From: a delta proteobacterium MLS_D
GTDB taxonomy: Bacteria > Desulfobacterota > Syntrophia > Syntrophales > UBA2210
Assembly (NCBI GenBank): GCA_002030015.1
Contig: LQBH01000057.1
Location: 1 to 35,469, forward strand
Direction of reading: 5' to 3'
DNA: 35,469 nucleotides
The notes under the pieces are model-generated. The model was not told the origin of the DNA. It did not search any database and was given only the letters and a program-made list of their open reading frames with translations. How positions within the stretch are numbered: position 1 is the first letter of the stretch; the number at the start of each line of letters is the position of its first letter. The translations under genes and the position numbers were made by a program. This document shows positions 12,464-21,509 of this stretch, in pieces.

Positions 12464-14173
12464 CTACCCCCGGACCGTCGTTTCTCCAAGGATCACCGGT
12501 GTAATAAATATGAGGAGCTCCAGCTGTTTCTTCACAATGGAACGGTCTTTGAAGAGCCAGCCGAGAACAGGCACAGAGGAAATCCAGGGAATTCCCGATC
12601 CGCCCTCCGTGTCTTCACTTTTGTAAATACCGCCGATAACGATGGTGTCGCCGTCATTGATAACAACTTGCGACTGAACCGCACTGGTGTTGATGGGGGG
12701 ACCAACTATGCCACCGTCTCCCGATCTCGACCAGTCGGCATAGCGGTTCCGCGCATCTATCTCTAGAGATACCTTGCCTTCAGCTGTTATCTGGGGGGTA
12801 ACCTCCAGGGAAAGAGTGGCATCTATTGTTTTTGTTGTTGTTTCACCGTCTGCTCCAACTATTTGCACGTCAAATACCTCTCCCTGGCTGATCATCGCTT
12901 TCACCTTGTCAGCGGTTGTCACCTTTGGCGAAGATATTATCCTGCCGTCACCAACTTCCTCAAGGGCCTGGAGCTTGGCATCAAGAATGAACTTTGACGA
13001 ACCTGCAACAATGCCCAAAGCGGGAGTGGTCGCTTCGATGGCGGAAGGAAAATTGACGGCCAGATTGCTTGAAGTTAAACCGATTCCTGCAGGAAGGGTA
13101 GCCAAAGATGTGTCTTTCCCGGGCGCTGAACTGCCGAAAATGATACCCGTATCCCGGCGTCCCCAAGTACCGCTGGTGCCGATACCCCATTTCACCCCGA
13201 TTTCACGGGAGAAGCTCGTGCTTACCTCGACGATCTTGGCCTCGATGGAAAGCTGCCTTACCCGGCCTGCAGACACGTTTTTTTCCCGGCGTTTTTCTTC
13301 GGCTTCTTCCATCTTTTCCAGGGGCATGATGGTTATGACCTTGCCCCGCGTCGTCATGCCCCACCCGTTGACCTCGAGAATCGTATCCAGGGCCTGGTCC
13401 CAGGGAACGTTCCGCATGTGGAGGCTCAGCTTCTGATCCACATCCGGACCGGCGACGATGTTATAGCCGCTCACTTCCGATATGAGGCGGAAAACATTTT
13501 TTATATGCGTGTCCTGGCAGACGATGGACAGGCGTTCCCCCCTGAACTCAGCCGGTTCATCCTTCTCGATCAGCAACGCTTCTTCTTCCAGGTGGACCCT
13601 TATGGGATCATCCTCCCGGGTTATGACGGCCGCGGGATGTTTCTCACCCGCCGGCGCCGCCGCACCACCCGCGACCGTATCGAATGCGACGATCACCGAG
13701 GAACCTGATCGGTGCATGCGGTAGGGTACAATCTCCGCCAGTTCTATGGCGACGTCCAGGGCCGGAGCGTCGTTTCCGGTTACCCGCCGAAGCGACACCG
13801 ATCGAATCTGAGAAAGCACATCAGGCACGTACTGTTCCCGGGCGTTCTCGACCGGAACGGTATTGTGCAGGGCGAGAGCGACGACATTGTCCTTCGGCTG
13901 CGTAAGGTTTATGTCGTCCGGCATAGCCGAAAAGGCCATGACTACTTCTTCCGTCCCGGCCCCGCGCCGAAAAAAAACATCTTCCAGGAAGGATCGGCCT
14001 GCCTGTTCGTCGCCGGCTGGCTCTCCATACCCTCTCGTGTCTTGTTCGGTGACCGGCCGGCCGTTCGCCCGGTCGTCGGCAATCCGGCCCCCCGTTCCCG
14101 CGGCACAGCTCCAGAGGAACAGGAGTCCCGCCGCGGCGGCCACGGCACATGTTGTTTTTCGTCGCTTATTCAT
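12464..14173 (-). CDS. pilQ: Type IV pilus secretin PilQ, lacking a recognisable N1 domain
   Basis: PilQ forms the outer-membrane ring through which the pilus emerges. The 569-residue product has a lipoprotein-like signal peptide ending LLFLWSC (C23), a disordered stretch, an AMIN-type beta domain at about 74-168 and an STN/N0 domain at about 219-285 (FRLISEVSGYNIVAGPDV). The secretin beta-barrel domain spans about 308-562, ending with the VINDGDTIVIGGIYKSE and VPVLGWLFKDR signatures. In most PilQ proteins a NolW/N1 domain of about 75 residues lies between N0 and the barrel. Here only a charged linker, LEKMEEAEEKRREKN, is present and the frame is unbroken. It is last of pilMNOPQ, 20 nt after pilP. 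I see no terminator before the acidic-protein gene downstream. Confidence 0.93.
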   Translation of the reverse strand: MNKRRKTTCAVAAAAGLLFLWSCAAGTGGRIADDRANGRPVTEQDTRGYGEPAGDEQAGRSFLEDVFFRRGAGTEEVVMAFSAMPDDINLTQPKDNVVALALHNTVPVENAREQYVPDVLSQIRSVSLRRVTGNDAPALDVAIELAEIVPYRMHRSGSSVIVAFDTVAGGAAAPAGEKHPAAVITREDDPIRVHLEEEALLIEKDEPAEFRGERLSIVCQDTHIKNVFRLISEVSGYNIVAGPDVDQKLSLHMRNVPWDQALDTILEVNGWGMTTRGKVITIMPLEKMEEAEEKRREKNVSAGRVRQLSIEAKIVEVSTSFSREIGVKWGIGTSGTWGRRDTGIIFGSSAPGKDTSLATLPAGIGLTSSNLAVNFPSAIEATTPALGIVAGSSKFILDAKLQALEEVGDGRIISSPKVTTADKVKAMISQGEVFDVQIVGADGETTTKTIDATLSLEVTPQITAEGKVSLEIDARNRYADWSRSGDGGIVGPPINTSAVQSQVVINDGDTIVIGGIYKSEDTEGGSGIPWISSVPVLGWLFKDRSIVKKQLELLIFITPVILGETTVRG

Positions 14174-14193
14174 AGCTTTCCTCTGTTGTTAGG

Positions 14194-14736
14194 TCATTCG
14201 ATTCGCAGGATGGTGCGTTCCGCCTGCATGGCGCCCTCACCGTCAGCCCGGTATTCTTCTATTATGACCCGGTCGGTCAAAATCTCCGTGACCCGCCCGT
14301 TGTTCATGCCAACGGCTGTCCCCACGTACAGATCGTGCGCGATGCCCCTTGCGTCTTCCACAACGGCGAGTTTTTCGCCGCTCCCCGTAACGATTCCTGC
14401 CAACTGAAGTTCCTTGACAGATACCCTTTCAAGGGGAGTACGAAACGCCGGTTCAGCCTGTACCGTATCCTTTCCCTCCGCCGCGGCGTCCCTGGTGACC
14501 GTGGGTTCTTCTTCCCGCGGCGGTTCAACGAATGGCACGAAGGGATCGACGCTGATGGAACGAACGCGAACGTCGGCTTTGCTTTTCACCCCTTCCGTCT
14601 CTCCCCGGGTCGAGACCGGAACTAGCAGAACAAGAACGAGCAGAACCGGCAGAACAACGAGGAATATCGACCTGCATCCGCATCCGAAAGATCTTGTACC
14701 GTCCGTTCTTTCAGGGGCTCTCGTTTGCTTTCTCAT
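14194..14736 (-). CDS. pilP: Type IV pilus assembly lipoprotein-like PilP
   Basis: PilP links the inner-membrane PilN-PilO pair to the secretin PilQ. The 180-residue product has an N-terminal hydrophobic anchor (SIFLVVLPVLLVLVLLV at about 23-39) rather than a clear lipobox. A proline- and glutamate-rich linker contains the DPFVPFVEPP motif at about 64-73. The C-terminal beta-sandwich runs from TPLERVSVKELQLAGIV at about 100 to the end, with GRVTEILTDRVIIEEY typical of the family. It starts inside the 3' end of pilO with a 26-nt overlap, so the two are translationally coupled. Confidence 0.9.
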   Translation of the reverse strand: MRKQTRAPERTDGTRSFGCGCRSIFLVVLPVLLVLVLLVPVSTRGETEGVKSKADVRVRSISVDPFVPFVEPPREEEPTVTRDAAAEGKDTVQAEPAFRTPLERVSVKELQLAGIVTGSGEKLAVVEDARGIAHDLYVGTAVGMNNGRVTEILTDRVIIEEYRADGEGAMQAERTILRIE

Positions 14737-15313
14737 TGCTTACATCCAGAAACATGTATGTTTTCATCAGGCATTCGGCCTTCAGAATAATGGGCGGAAC
14801 GGCGTCTTTCTCCGCCGGGCCGCGAATTATCGCCTCCGCCACGTTGACGATCCGGGGAAACTCCGCCACGTCTTCAAAAAATGCCGCTATATCCCGGAAT
14901 CCTCCGCTGACGGAGATCCTGACGGGGAGTTCGGCGTAAAACTCACGCGACGCCTGCGGCAGGGGTTCAAAGAGCAGAATGTCCAGCTTGCCGTTCATGG
15001 CCGCACTGGCCAGCGAACTCAGGAGATTGGGAATATCTTTTTTTTCCGGCAGTTTCGCCAGCGCGATGTTCAGGTTTTCGTTCAATTCCTTTATCTCCCG
15101 CCGATGCTGTTCGATTTGCCGGGCCACCACACGCCGCTGAGCAATCTGGGTCTCCAGGGTGGCAAGATTGTCGGTCAACGACTGTTTTTTCGACAGGGCG
15201 GCCTGAAGAAAGAACATATAATAAAAATAGCCCAGCAGCAGGACAACGCCGACACCAATTAAAATTTTATACTTGGTGGGCAGTTTCTTGATGTCGTCGG
15301 CGGTTATGGCCAT
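14711..15313 (-). CDS. pilO: Type IV pilus inner-membrane alignment protein PilO
   Basis: The 200-residue product has one N-terminal membrane helix (YKILIGVGVVLLLGYFYYMFF), a coiled-coil of about residues 37-90 and a periplasmic ferredoxin-like domain with PVRISVSGGFRDIAAFFEDVAEFPRIVNV, read in pieces, that is the PilO core. PilO dimerises with PilN and contacts PilP. The start ATG lies 3 nt after the pilN stop, and the stop codon region itself contributes the AGGTGA ribosome-binding site. Confidence 0.92.
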   Translation of the reverse strand: MAITADDIKKLPTKYKILIGVGVVLLLGYFYYMFFLQAALSKKQSLTDNLATLETQIAQRRVVARQIEQHRREIKELNENLNIALAKLPEKKDIPNLLSSLASAAMNGKLDILLFEPLPQASREFYAELPVRISVSGGFRDIAAFFEDVAEFPRIVNVAEAIIRGPAEKDAVPPIILKAECLMKTYMFLDVSNEKANESP

Positions 15314-15316
15314 TGT

Positions 15317-15862
15317 TCACCTTCGGTACAATGTTCCGGAAAGCTTGAACGCCTTCAGCTCCTTGCCGGCATACTCTATATGACGGATACCCACGAGATC
15401 AACCGATTCGGTCTCCGGTGATTCTTCCAGCCTCGACATGAAATCGGCGATAGTCAGACTGTCCTTGGCGATACCCTCGACGCCAAGCGTACCGTCGCGC
15501 TTTGAAAGAAGGGTCAGCCACAGTTCACCCGCGGGAACGGTGTTGGCAAACTCCACGAGAAGCTTATATCCCTCGTCCCGGTTTTTTTCCAGGTTGTTGA
15601 TGACCTCGAGTTTTTTTTCAACCAGTTCCTTGTCCTGACGGTATTTTTCTATGTCGCCGGTGATTTTCTTCAGGCGTTCAAGGTCCGCCCGCGAGGAGGC
15701 GACCTGCTTTTCCAGGGCGGATACCGACATGGTCATGTATGTGTGAAACAGGGCCACCACGAGCACCAGCGCAACGAAGAACGCGGCGGCGGCTATGATC
15801 TGCCGCCTGGCCTGTATCTTTCGCATCTCTTCGCGGTAGGGAATCAGGTTGACTCGAATCAT
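15317..15862 (-). CDS. pilN: Type IV pilus inner-membrane alignment protein PilN
   Basis: The 181-residue product opens MIRVNLIPYREE, the conserved cytoplasmic peptide of PilN that docks into a groove of PilM. One membrane helix (IIAAAAFFVALVLVVALFHTY) follows, then a coiled-coil with EKQVASSRADLERLKKITGDIEKY and a periplasmic alpha-beta domain. The ATG overlaps the pilM stop as ATGA, so translation is coupled to that of PilM, its binding partner. Confidence 0.93.
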   Translation of the reverse strand: MIRVNLIPYREEMRKIQARRQIIAAAAFFVALVLVVALFHTYMTMSVSALEKQVASSRADLERLKKITGDIEKYRQDKELVEKKLEVINNLEKNRDEGYKLLVEFANTVPAGELWLTLLSKRDGTLGVEGIAKDSLTIADFMSRLEESPETESVDLVGIRHIEYAGKELKAFKLSGTLYRR

Positions 15863-16980
15863 AGTTCGTCGGGCCTCCGGAGTGCGAGCCCCGCCGCGAT
15901 GGGTGCCACGGCGGCCATTTCTCTTATAAATTCAGAAGGATAAGATTTTTTGTCGCACTTCACCGCTTTGAAGGGATCAAAATATTCCACATCGCAGCGA
16001 AGCCGCTGTGAAAGCTCGCCGGTGATGCCGGCAATGCGCGCACTCCCCCCGCTGATGAGCACCTTGTTGAGAAAAATCATGCCCACGGATGATATGAAAA
16101 AATCAATGGAACGTTCGATTTCGGCGAATATGGGATCGGCCAGGACCAGCAGACTCTGTTCCTGCACTGCTCCGCCCGGTTCGGCTGCGCTTTCCTCCCG
16201 AGCACGATTGATCTTCCAGGCTTCCGCTTCCTCGAAGGAAAGGCCCTGCTCCGCCTGGATCGCCTCGGTGATGACGTCGCCCCCCATGAGCACGTTCCGC
16301 GTGAAAACCGACTGGCCGCCCTTGATGATATTAATATTTGTTATGCCAGCACCGATGTGAACCAGACCCACGACGTCATCGTCGGAGAATTCATAATTTT
16401 CTTCGTATGCCGTCTCCAGAGCGAAGGAATCCACGTCCATGAGAACGAGCCGCAGACCGGCGCTTTCGACGGCGCTGCGGTATTCCGCTATAATATCTTT
16501 TTTTGCCGCCGCTATGATGACATCGATCATCTGGGGGTTGTTGTCGCTTGCGCCGAGCACGTGGATGTCAAAGTACACGTTTTCCACCCTGTCGATGGGC
16601 ATGTACTCGCCGGCCTCGTCAATGACGAGCTGGCGGATTTCATCTTCCTCCATGTCCTTGAAACTGACTTTGTTGACGAGCACGGAAAACCCGGAAAGAG
16701 CCGTGGCGGCGAGTTTGGCGGACGTGCCGGATTGTTTGAGCAGCTCCTTGACGGCCCGCGTCACGGCGGCGCCGTCGGTCATGAGCCCCTTCGATATGAC
16801 GCCCCGCTCAATGGGAATCTGTGCGCAGGCGACAAGCTCGTGACCATTTGACGTCTCGGCTATTTCAACCAGCTTCAGGGCGGTTGATCCGATATCGATG
16901 CCTACGATGTTTTTCGTCCCCGGGAGAAAGCCGGACAGCCCTATTTTCACCGTAATACGAGGTCCTCTCCTGTTTTTCAC
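15859..16980 (-). CDS. pilM: Type IV pilus actin-like ATPase PilM
   Basis: PilM is an actin/FtsA-fold cytoplasmic protein that binds ATP and the PilN N-terminal peptide. The phosphate-1 motif VGIDIGSTALKLVEI lies at about residues 22-36, VGLVHIGAGITNINII at about 202-217 is the phosphate-2 region, and ISGGSARIAGI near 315 is the adenosine motif. The start is a GTG at 16980 overlapping the ftsB stop. A second in-frame GTG at 16950 would also make a good N-terminus (KIGLSGFLPGT) behind AGGAGAGG, and I cannot choose firmly. At 373 residues it is close to the usual 350-360. Confidence 0.92.
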   Translation of the reverse strand: MKNRRGPRITVKIGLSGFLPGTKNIVGIDIGSTALKLVEIAETSNGHELVACAQIPIERGVISKGLMTDGAAVTRAVKELLKQSGTSAKLAATALSGFSVLVNKVSFKDMEEDEIRQLVIDEAGEYMPIDRVENVYFDIHVLGASDNNPQMIDVIIAAAKKDIIAEYRSAVESAGLRLVLMDVDSFALETAYEENYEFSDDDVVGLVHIGAGITNINIIKGGQSVFTRNVLMGGDVITEAIQAEQGLSFEEAEAWKINRAREESAAEPGGAVQEQSLLVLADPIFAEIERSIDFFISSVGMIFLNKVLISGGSARIAGITGELSQRLRCDVEYFDPFKAVKCDKKSYPSEFIREMAAVAPIAAGLALRRPDEL

Positions 16981-17246
16981 TGTTCCCTGAATCGGTACAC
17001 TATCTCGTCGTCCCTGATCATGCCCAGCTCTTGTCTGGCTATCATTTCGATGTAATCAAAATCACTTCTGAGCAGAAGGATCTTTTCACGGAACCGCTCG
17101 TTCTCCCGGGAAATCCGCTCGTTCTCGATCTGCAGGGATTCGAGTGTCCGTCCGCTTTCACGGTATCCCACAAAGCCCTTATCACTGAAAACAATCAGAC
17201 AGACAAGGGCCAGGAATACCACTGCGAAAAGCCTTCCCGTTTTCAT
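16977..17246 (-). CDS. ftsB: Septum formation initiator FtsB/DivIC-like protein
   Basis: The 89-residue product has a short cytoplasmic tail, one membrane helix (LFAVVFLALVCLIVFS at about 6-21) and a leucine-zipper-like coiled coil (LESLQIENERISRENERFREKILLL at about 35-59, read in pieces), ending with the conserved YIEMIARQELGMIRDDEIVYRF. That end segment is typical of FtsB/DivIC, which join FtsL and FtsQ in the divisome. The ATG at 17246 is chosen because it places the membrane helix correctly; the frame is open back to 17330, overlapping the DUF39 gene. It overlaps pilM by 4 nt, an unexpected union of a division gene with the pilus operon. Confidence 0.85.
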   Translation of the reverse strand: MKTGRLFAVVFLALVCLIVFSDKGFVGYRESGRTLESLQIENERISRENERFREKILLLRSDFDYIEMIARQELGMIRDDEIVYRFREQ

Positions 17247-17277
17247 GAGACTCAGACTCCGTGCCGACGGTTGTATC

Positions 17278-18468
17278 TTACCCGGATGTCGGCCGGGAAT
17301 GCCCGGTGTAGAGTGACCGTTGCGGCTCACTCAGTAAAAACTCGCCTTTCTCAATCCATTCCTTAAGAATATGACAGATTTCAAGGGCTTTATAGTAACT
17401 GGACATGGGCGCCGTGTCAATTATTTTTCCATTGAGTTCAATGGTGCCGCTGCGAAGCTGTTTGTAATTTACTTCGCCGATACTCGGCGCTGCACCGCTG
17501 GGATAATCGACGCCGTAATCGTAGACCTGCGCATAGATATCTTCGTCCCTGACGGCGGCGGCGCGGGCGATATCCTCGTTGAGAAGAGGAATGGGAATAC
17601 CGATGCCCACGAAGAGCGACGCGCCGTAGCCGAGAACGCTGGCACCCACCAGCCACTGAGGACTCATTTCTTTAAGATTACCGATTACCGCGAGTGTGCC
17701 GGCTCCTTCCCGCGGCACGCCGTTTTCGCCCCGCAGGACATCCGTTTCATGCTGAGTTCCGTTCCAGACAACGCAGCCACGCGCTCCTCCCAGGAATATT
17801 GACGTACCGACGCCGATAGTCCTGAAATAGGGATCGTTGAGCAGCGGGCTCAACTGTCCCGATGTGGAATAGGTGGCGTTGGCCATGAGAGGACGCAGGA
17901 CGCCCATGTAGGTATAGATGGTGCGATCCGACATATTGACGGCACAGTTGTAATTCTGGTAGGCATTACGGGGATTGAAAAGCGTGGCGTTTCTCAGGTC
18001 CTGCAGGGTGATGCTTTTATCGAATTTTCTCGCCGGATAGCAATCTGTCCCGTATCCTTCGAGATGCACTTTCACCATGTTGCCCGCGACCAGGTCCTGT
18101 ATGACGTGACCGCCGCCGTAGTTGAACTCTCCCGGATGTATACTGTTGAGGGGATCGCCCTCGACAACGGCCGCCGCTCCCAGATAACAATCGACCGCCG
18201 CGATTCCGCCGTAGGCGGGGACATCGTTGAGCCACACCCGGGAAGCCTTTATCTTGGGCGCCGTGTGCCCGAAATTGAGAAAGACCCCGGACGAACACAT
18301 GATGCCGAACGTGCCTGTCGTCACCACGTCCACGGTCCGGGCCGCCTCGACATCGCCCTTGCGTTCAACGATATCGATAATTTCCTCGGCCGTCGCCACC
18401 ACGGCGGTGCCTTCCTTTATTTTCCTGTTTATCTCCTGGTAGGTTTTCGACACCTTGTAACGTTTCAT
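17278..18468 (-). CDS. DUF39 (COG1900) homocysteine biosynthesis protein
   Basis: The 396-residue product matches the DUF39 family, which in methanogens and many anaerobic bacteria is needed to build homocysteine from aspartate semialdehyde using inorganic sulfide. The N-terminal KTYQEINRKIKEGTAVVATAEEI and TTGTFGIMCSSGVFLNFGH stretches, read in pieces, and GGGHVIQDLVAG are family hallmarks. Cysteines at 58, 94 and 143 (GTDCYPARK) are candidates for the persulfide chemistry reported for this family. Many archaeal members carry C-terminal CBS domains, which are absent here. The usual partner, a ferredoxin-containing NIL-domain protein, is not in the window. GAGGG lies 8 nt before the ATG at 18468. 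The reaction is inferred from the family. Confidence 0.85.
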   Translation of the reverse strand: MKRYKVSKTYQEINRKIKEGTAVVATAEEIIDIVERKGDVEAARTVDVVTTGTFGIMCSSGVFLNFGHTAPKIKASRVWLNDVPAYGGIAAVDCYLGAAAVVEGDPLNSIHPGEFNYGGGHVIQDLVAGNMVKVHLEGYGTDCYPARKFDKSITLQDLRNATLFNPRNAYQNYNCAVNMSDRTIYTYMGVLRPLMANATYSTSGQLSPLLNDPYFRTIGVGTSIFLGGARGCVVWNGTQHETDVLRGENGVPREGAGTLAVIGNLKEMSPQWLVGASVLGYGASLFVGIGIPIPLLNEDIARAAAVRDEDIYAQVYDYGVDYPSGAAPSIGEVNYKQLRSGTIELNGKIIDTAPMSSYYKALEICHILKEWIEKGEFLLSEPQRSLYTGHSRPTSG

Positions 18469-18567
18469 GACGAATCCCTCAGCAACGTTTCTCCGTCTCG
18501 GGTTGTGGATATGTCAAAGAAAGAAAAAACGCAACCCCCGTGACTGGAGAAATCACAGACCCGCCGT

Positions 18568-19023
18568 TCACACGCCCGTGTGTCCGAATCCGCCTTCACC
18601 GCGGGACGTGACATCCAGTATGTCCATTTCCCGCCAGGCGACACGGCTGATCCGGTGGACCACCATCTGGGCGACCCGGTCGCCCCGCCGGATTGGGAAT
18701 GGTTGATCGCCCAAATTCACCATGACGATTTGAATCTCGCCGCGGTAATCGGCATCGACTGTTCCGGGCGTGTTGAGAAGGGTCACCCCGTGTTCAAGGG
18801 CCAGCCCGCTCCGCGGCCTGATCTGCGCCTCGCACCCACGGGGCAGCGCCACGGCTATACCGGTGGGAACGAGTTTCCGCTCTCCCGGCAGCAACAGCTC
18901 CTCCCGTTGTACGGCGGCATAAAGATCCATACCCGCCGCGCCGTCCGACATGTATCGCGGCAACGGGATATCCCCCGTGTCGCCGACTCTGCGAACCGCA
19001 ACGGGAACCAGCCGCTCCGGCAT
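18568..19023 (-). CDS. dut: Deoxyuridine 5'-triphosphate nucleotidohydrolase (dUTPase)
   Basis: Dut hydrolyses dUTP to dUMP and pyrophosphate, keeping uracil out of DNA and supplying dUMP for thymidylate synthesis. All five trimeric dUTPase motifs are seen in the 151-residue product: AAGMDLYA at about 29-36, [12 protein letters not shown] at about 69-80, [11 protein letters not shown] at about 86-96, RGDRVAQMV at about 113-121 and GEGGFGHTG near the end. The last is the phosphate-binding P-loop-like arm, with His in place of the commoner Ser. AGGG lies about 8 nt before the ATG. It follows pnp in the same direction with a 32-nt gap. Confidence 0.97.
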   Translation of the reverse strand: MPERLVPVAVRRVGDTGDIPLPRYMSDGAAGMDLYAAVQREELLLPGERKLVPTGIAVALPRGCEAQIRPRSGLALEHGVTLLNTPGTVDADYRGEIQIVMVNLGDQPFPIRRGDRVAQMVVHRISRVAWREMDILDVTSRGEGGFGHTGV

Positions 19024-19055
19024 AGAACAACCCTTTCTCCGGCCCGCCGGATTCG

Positions 19056-21173
19056 TTATTCACCTTCTTCGAGGGCGTCTTTCCTGCTTAACCGAATCTT
19101 GCCGTTCTTGTCTATATCGATGACCTTGACGGGAACCGTTTCACCTTCCTGCAATACGTCCGTCACCTTGGTCACACGCCTGTTTTCAAGCTGCGAGATG
19201 TGGACAAGACCGTCAAGACCTGGAAGTATTTCCACGAACGCGCCGAAATCGACGATTTTTTTGACCGTCCCCATGTAAATCTTTCCTATTTCAGCCTCCT
19301 CGGTCAGCGCCCGTATCATGGCAATGGCACGCTCCGATGCTTCCTGCTCGCTCGACGCGATGGTGACGGTTCCGTCATCATCGACATCGACAGAACAGCC
19401 GGTTTCGCTGATGATATGGCGGATATTTTTTCCACCCGTTCCGATGACGTCCCGGATTCGCTCCGGATTTATGGTAATAGTCGTAATGCGCGGTGCGTAC
19501 CGGGACATTTCGGATCTCGGAGATGAAATGGTTTTTTCCATGATATCGAGAATATGGAATCTCCCTTCGCGTGCCTGAAGGAGCGCCTTTCGAAGAATAT
19601 CTTCAGTTATGCCGTCAATCTTGATGTCCATCTGCATGGCCGTGACGCCCTTGCGGGTGCCGCAAACCTTGAAGTCCATGTCTCCGGCATGATCCTCGTC
19701 GCCCAGAATATCGGAAAGAATTGCCACCGTGTCTCCTTCCTTCAGAAGACCCATGGCGATACCGGCAACAACGCTCCTGATCGGCACACCACCGTCGAGC
19801 AGCGAAAGAGATCCTCCACAAACGGTCGCCATTGATGACGAACCGTTCGACGACAGGATTTCCGAGACAATACGAATCGTGTAAGGGAATTCTTCCGGTG
19901 ACGGCATAACAGGGACAAGGGCCCGCCGAGCAAGCACACCGTGACCGATCTCCCTGCGACCCGGACCGCGGAGAAATTTTGCTTCACCAACGGAGTAGGG
20001 CGGGAAATTGTAGTGCAGCATGAACCTGCGGAATTCTTCGCCTCCGATCCAGTCAAGGCGCTGTTCGTCCGACGATGTTCCCAGCGTCATGATGGAAAGG
20101 GCCTGCGTCTCTCCTCGAGTGAAAATAGCCGATCCGTGGGTCCTGGGCAAAACGCCCACTTCACAGGTAATGGGACGTATATCCTGTGGAGAACGTTTGT
20201 CGATCCGCGTATTCTCATTGAGAATCATGCCCCGAAGAATCGATCGCTCGATTCCGTCGAGTACGGCATCCACCTGCGAGGCGATCGTCGCGTCATCCAC
20301 TGCCAGTTCTTCCTGCACCTCCCGGCGGATTTCCCTGATGGCTTCGTAACGCTCGAGTTTTGCTGTGATCCGGTAGGCCGAAGCAAGTTTTTCCTTCGCC
20401 CGCTCCGTCACGGACCGGGACAGTTCCTCGTCAATTTCGGAGGTTTCGACGGCCTGTTTTGCTCTTCCCAGTGCCTCCCGGATTTTGTCCTGCAGTTCGA
20501 TAACCGGGGGTAAGGAGGCAAGGCCGAAATTAATGGCTTCCACGACGGAATCTTCGTCGGCTTCGTTGGCGCCGCCTTCCACCATGACGAGATTTACGTC
20601 GAATGCGCCCTCATCTCCGTCCCGCGGCACCTTCCGCCCCACCAGGAACAGGTCGAGATCGCTCTCATCCAGATCCTCCATCGTGGGATTGCAAATCAGT
20701 TTTCCGTCACGCCTGGCCACGCGGACACCCGCAATGGGCCCGTTGAAGGGAATGTCGGAAACACCGAGCGCTGCCGACGTACCCAGCATTGCGGCGATAT
20801 CGGAACCGCAGTCGCTGTCGTAGGAAAGCACCGTTGCTATCACCTGAGTCTCGTGATGCCATCCTTTCGGAAACAATGGCCGGATGGATCTGTCGATGAA
20901 TCGAGACGTAAGGGTTTCTTTCTCGTTGGGACGTCCTTCGCGCTTAAAAAATCCTCCCGGAATCTTCCCGGCCGCAGATGTCATTTCCTGGTAATCAACG
21001 GTAAGAGGAAGAAAATCGATGCCTTCACGCCTGCTTTTCTGCCAGACGGCGGTGACCAGAACAATCGTATCCCCGTAGCGCACGTAGGCGCTTCCATTCG
21101 CCTGCGCCGCCACGTAGTCTGTCCTGATTGATATTTCTTTTCCTGCAAATTCCGCAGAATATACATTGCTCAT
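19056..21173 (-). CDS. pnp: Polyribonucleotide nucleotidyltransferase (PNPase)
   Basis: PNPase degrades RNA 3' to 5' by phosphorolysis and can add tails. The 705-residue product has the full architecture: a first RNase PH domain with [18 protein letters not shown] near residue 80, an alpha-helical linker, a second RNase PH domain with [16 protein letters not shown] and SILDIL-type active-site region including [10 protein letters not shown], a KH domain ([19 protein letters not shown]) and a C-terminal S1 domain ([18 protein letters not shown]). AAGGAGG lies 12 nt upstream of the ATG. The rpsO-pnp order is the classical arrangement, as in E. coli where PNPase autoregulates via the leader between them; here that gap is only 31 nt. 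Confidence 0.98.
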   Translation of the reverse strand: MSNVYSAEFAGKEISIRTDYVAAQANGSAYVRYGDTIVLVTAVWQKSRREGIDFLPLTVDYQEMTSAAGKIPGGFFKREGRPNEKETLTSRFIDRSIRPLFPKGWHHETQVIATVLSYDSDCGSDIAAMLGTSAALGVSDIPFNGPIAGVRVARRDGKLICNPTMEDLDESDLDLFLVGRKVPRDGDEGAFDVNLVMVEGGANEADEDSVVEAINFGLASLPPVIELQDKIREALGRAKQAVETSEIDEELSRSVTERAKEKLASAYRITAKLERYEAIREIRREVQEELAVDDATIASQVDAVLDGIERSILRGMILNENTRIDKRSPQDIRPITCEVGVLPRTHGSAIFTRGETQALSIMTLGTSSDEQRLDWIGGEEFRRFMLHYNFPPYSVGEAKFLRGPGRREIGHGVLARRALVPVMPSPEEFPYTIRIVSEILSSNGSSSMATVCGGSLSLLDGGVPIRSVVAGIAMGLLKEGDTVAILSDILGDEDHAGDMDFKVCGTRKGVTAMQMDIKIDGITEDILRKALLQAREGRFHILDIMEKTISSPRSEMSRYAPRITTITINPERIRDVIGTGGKNIRHIISETGCSVDVDDDGTVTIASSEQEASERAIAMIRALTEEAEIGKIYMGTVKKIVDFGAFVEILPGLDGLVHISQLENRRVTKVTDVLQEGETVPVKVIDIDKNGKIRLSRKDALEEGE

Positions 21174-21204
21174 TGTCGTTCATACCTCCTTAAGGCAGTT
21201 GCGA

Positions 21205-21471
21205 TCATCGTCTCAATCCGAGTCGTTGAATAATCTCACGATAGCGGTCTATCTCTGTTTTTTTGAGATAATCAAGTAATCTCCGCCTCTTGCCGACAAG
21301 TTTCAAAAGCCCCCGTCGGGAATGATGGTCCTTTTTGTGTACTTTGAAATGTTCGGTCAGGTACTCGATGCGGGCACTGAGCAGTGCGATCTGTACCTCA
21401 GGCGAACCCGTATCATTTTCGTGCTTTTTGAACGTTTCGATGATGTCTTTTTTTCTCTCTTCGTCTAACAC
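21205..21471 (-). CDS. rpsO: 30S ribosomal protein S15
   Basis: S15 binds the central domain of 16S rRNA early in 30S assembly and forms an intersubunit bridge. The 88-residue product has the canonical [52 protein letters not shown] core, read in pieces. The start is a GTG at 21471 with AGGAG 8 nt upstream. It lies between truB and pnp, the usual gene order. Confidence 0.98.
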   Translation of the reverse strand: MLDEERKKDIIETFKKHENDTGSPEVQIALLSARIEYLTEHFKVHKKDHHSRRGLLKLVGKRRRLLDYLKKTEIDRYREIIQRLGLRR

Positions 21472-21509
21472 TGCCCTTACTCCTCTCTTCGCATATCACT
21501 CAATACCGC

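Noticed and set aside
12291-12489. A longer N-terminus for the acidic protein, starting at 12489 inside pilQ.
   Set aside because: It would bury the clear signal peptide at residue 67 and overlaps the pilQ end; the extension has no family-like sequence.
13200-13340. A frameshift or pseudogene explanation for the missing PilQ N1 domain.
   Set aside because: The frame is open without interruption from signal peptide to stop, and both flanking domains keep their motifs, so any loss is in-frame.
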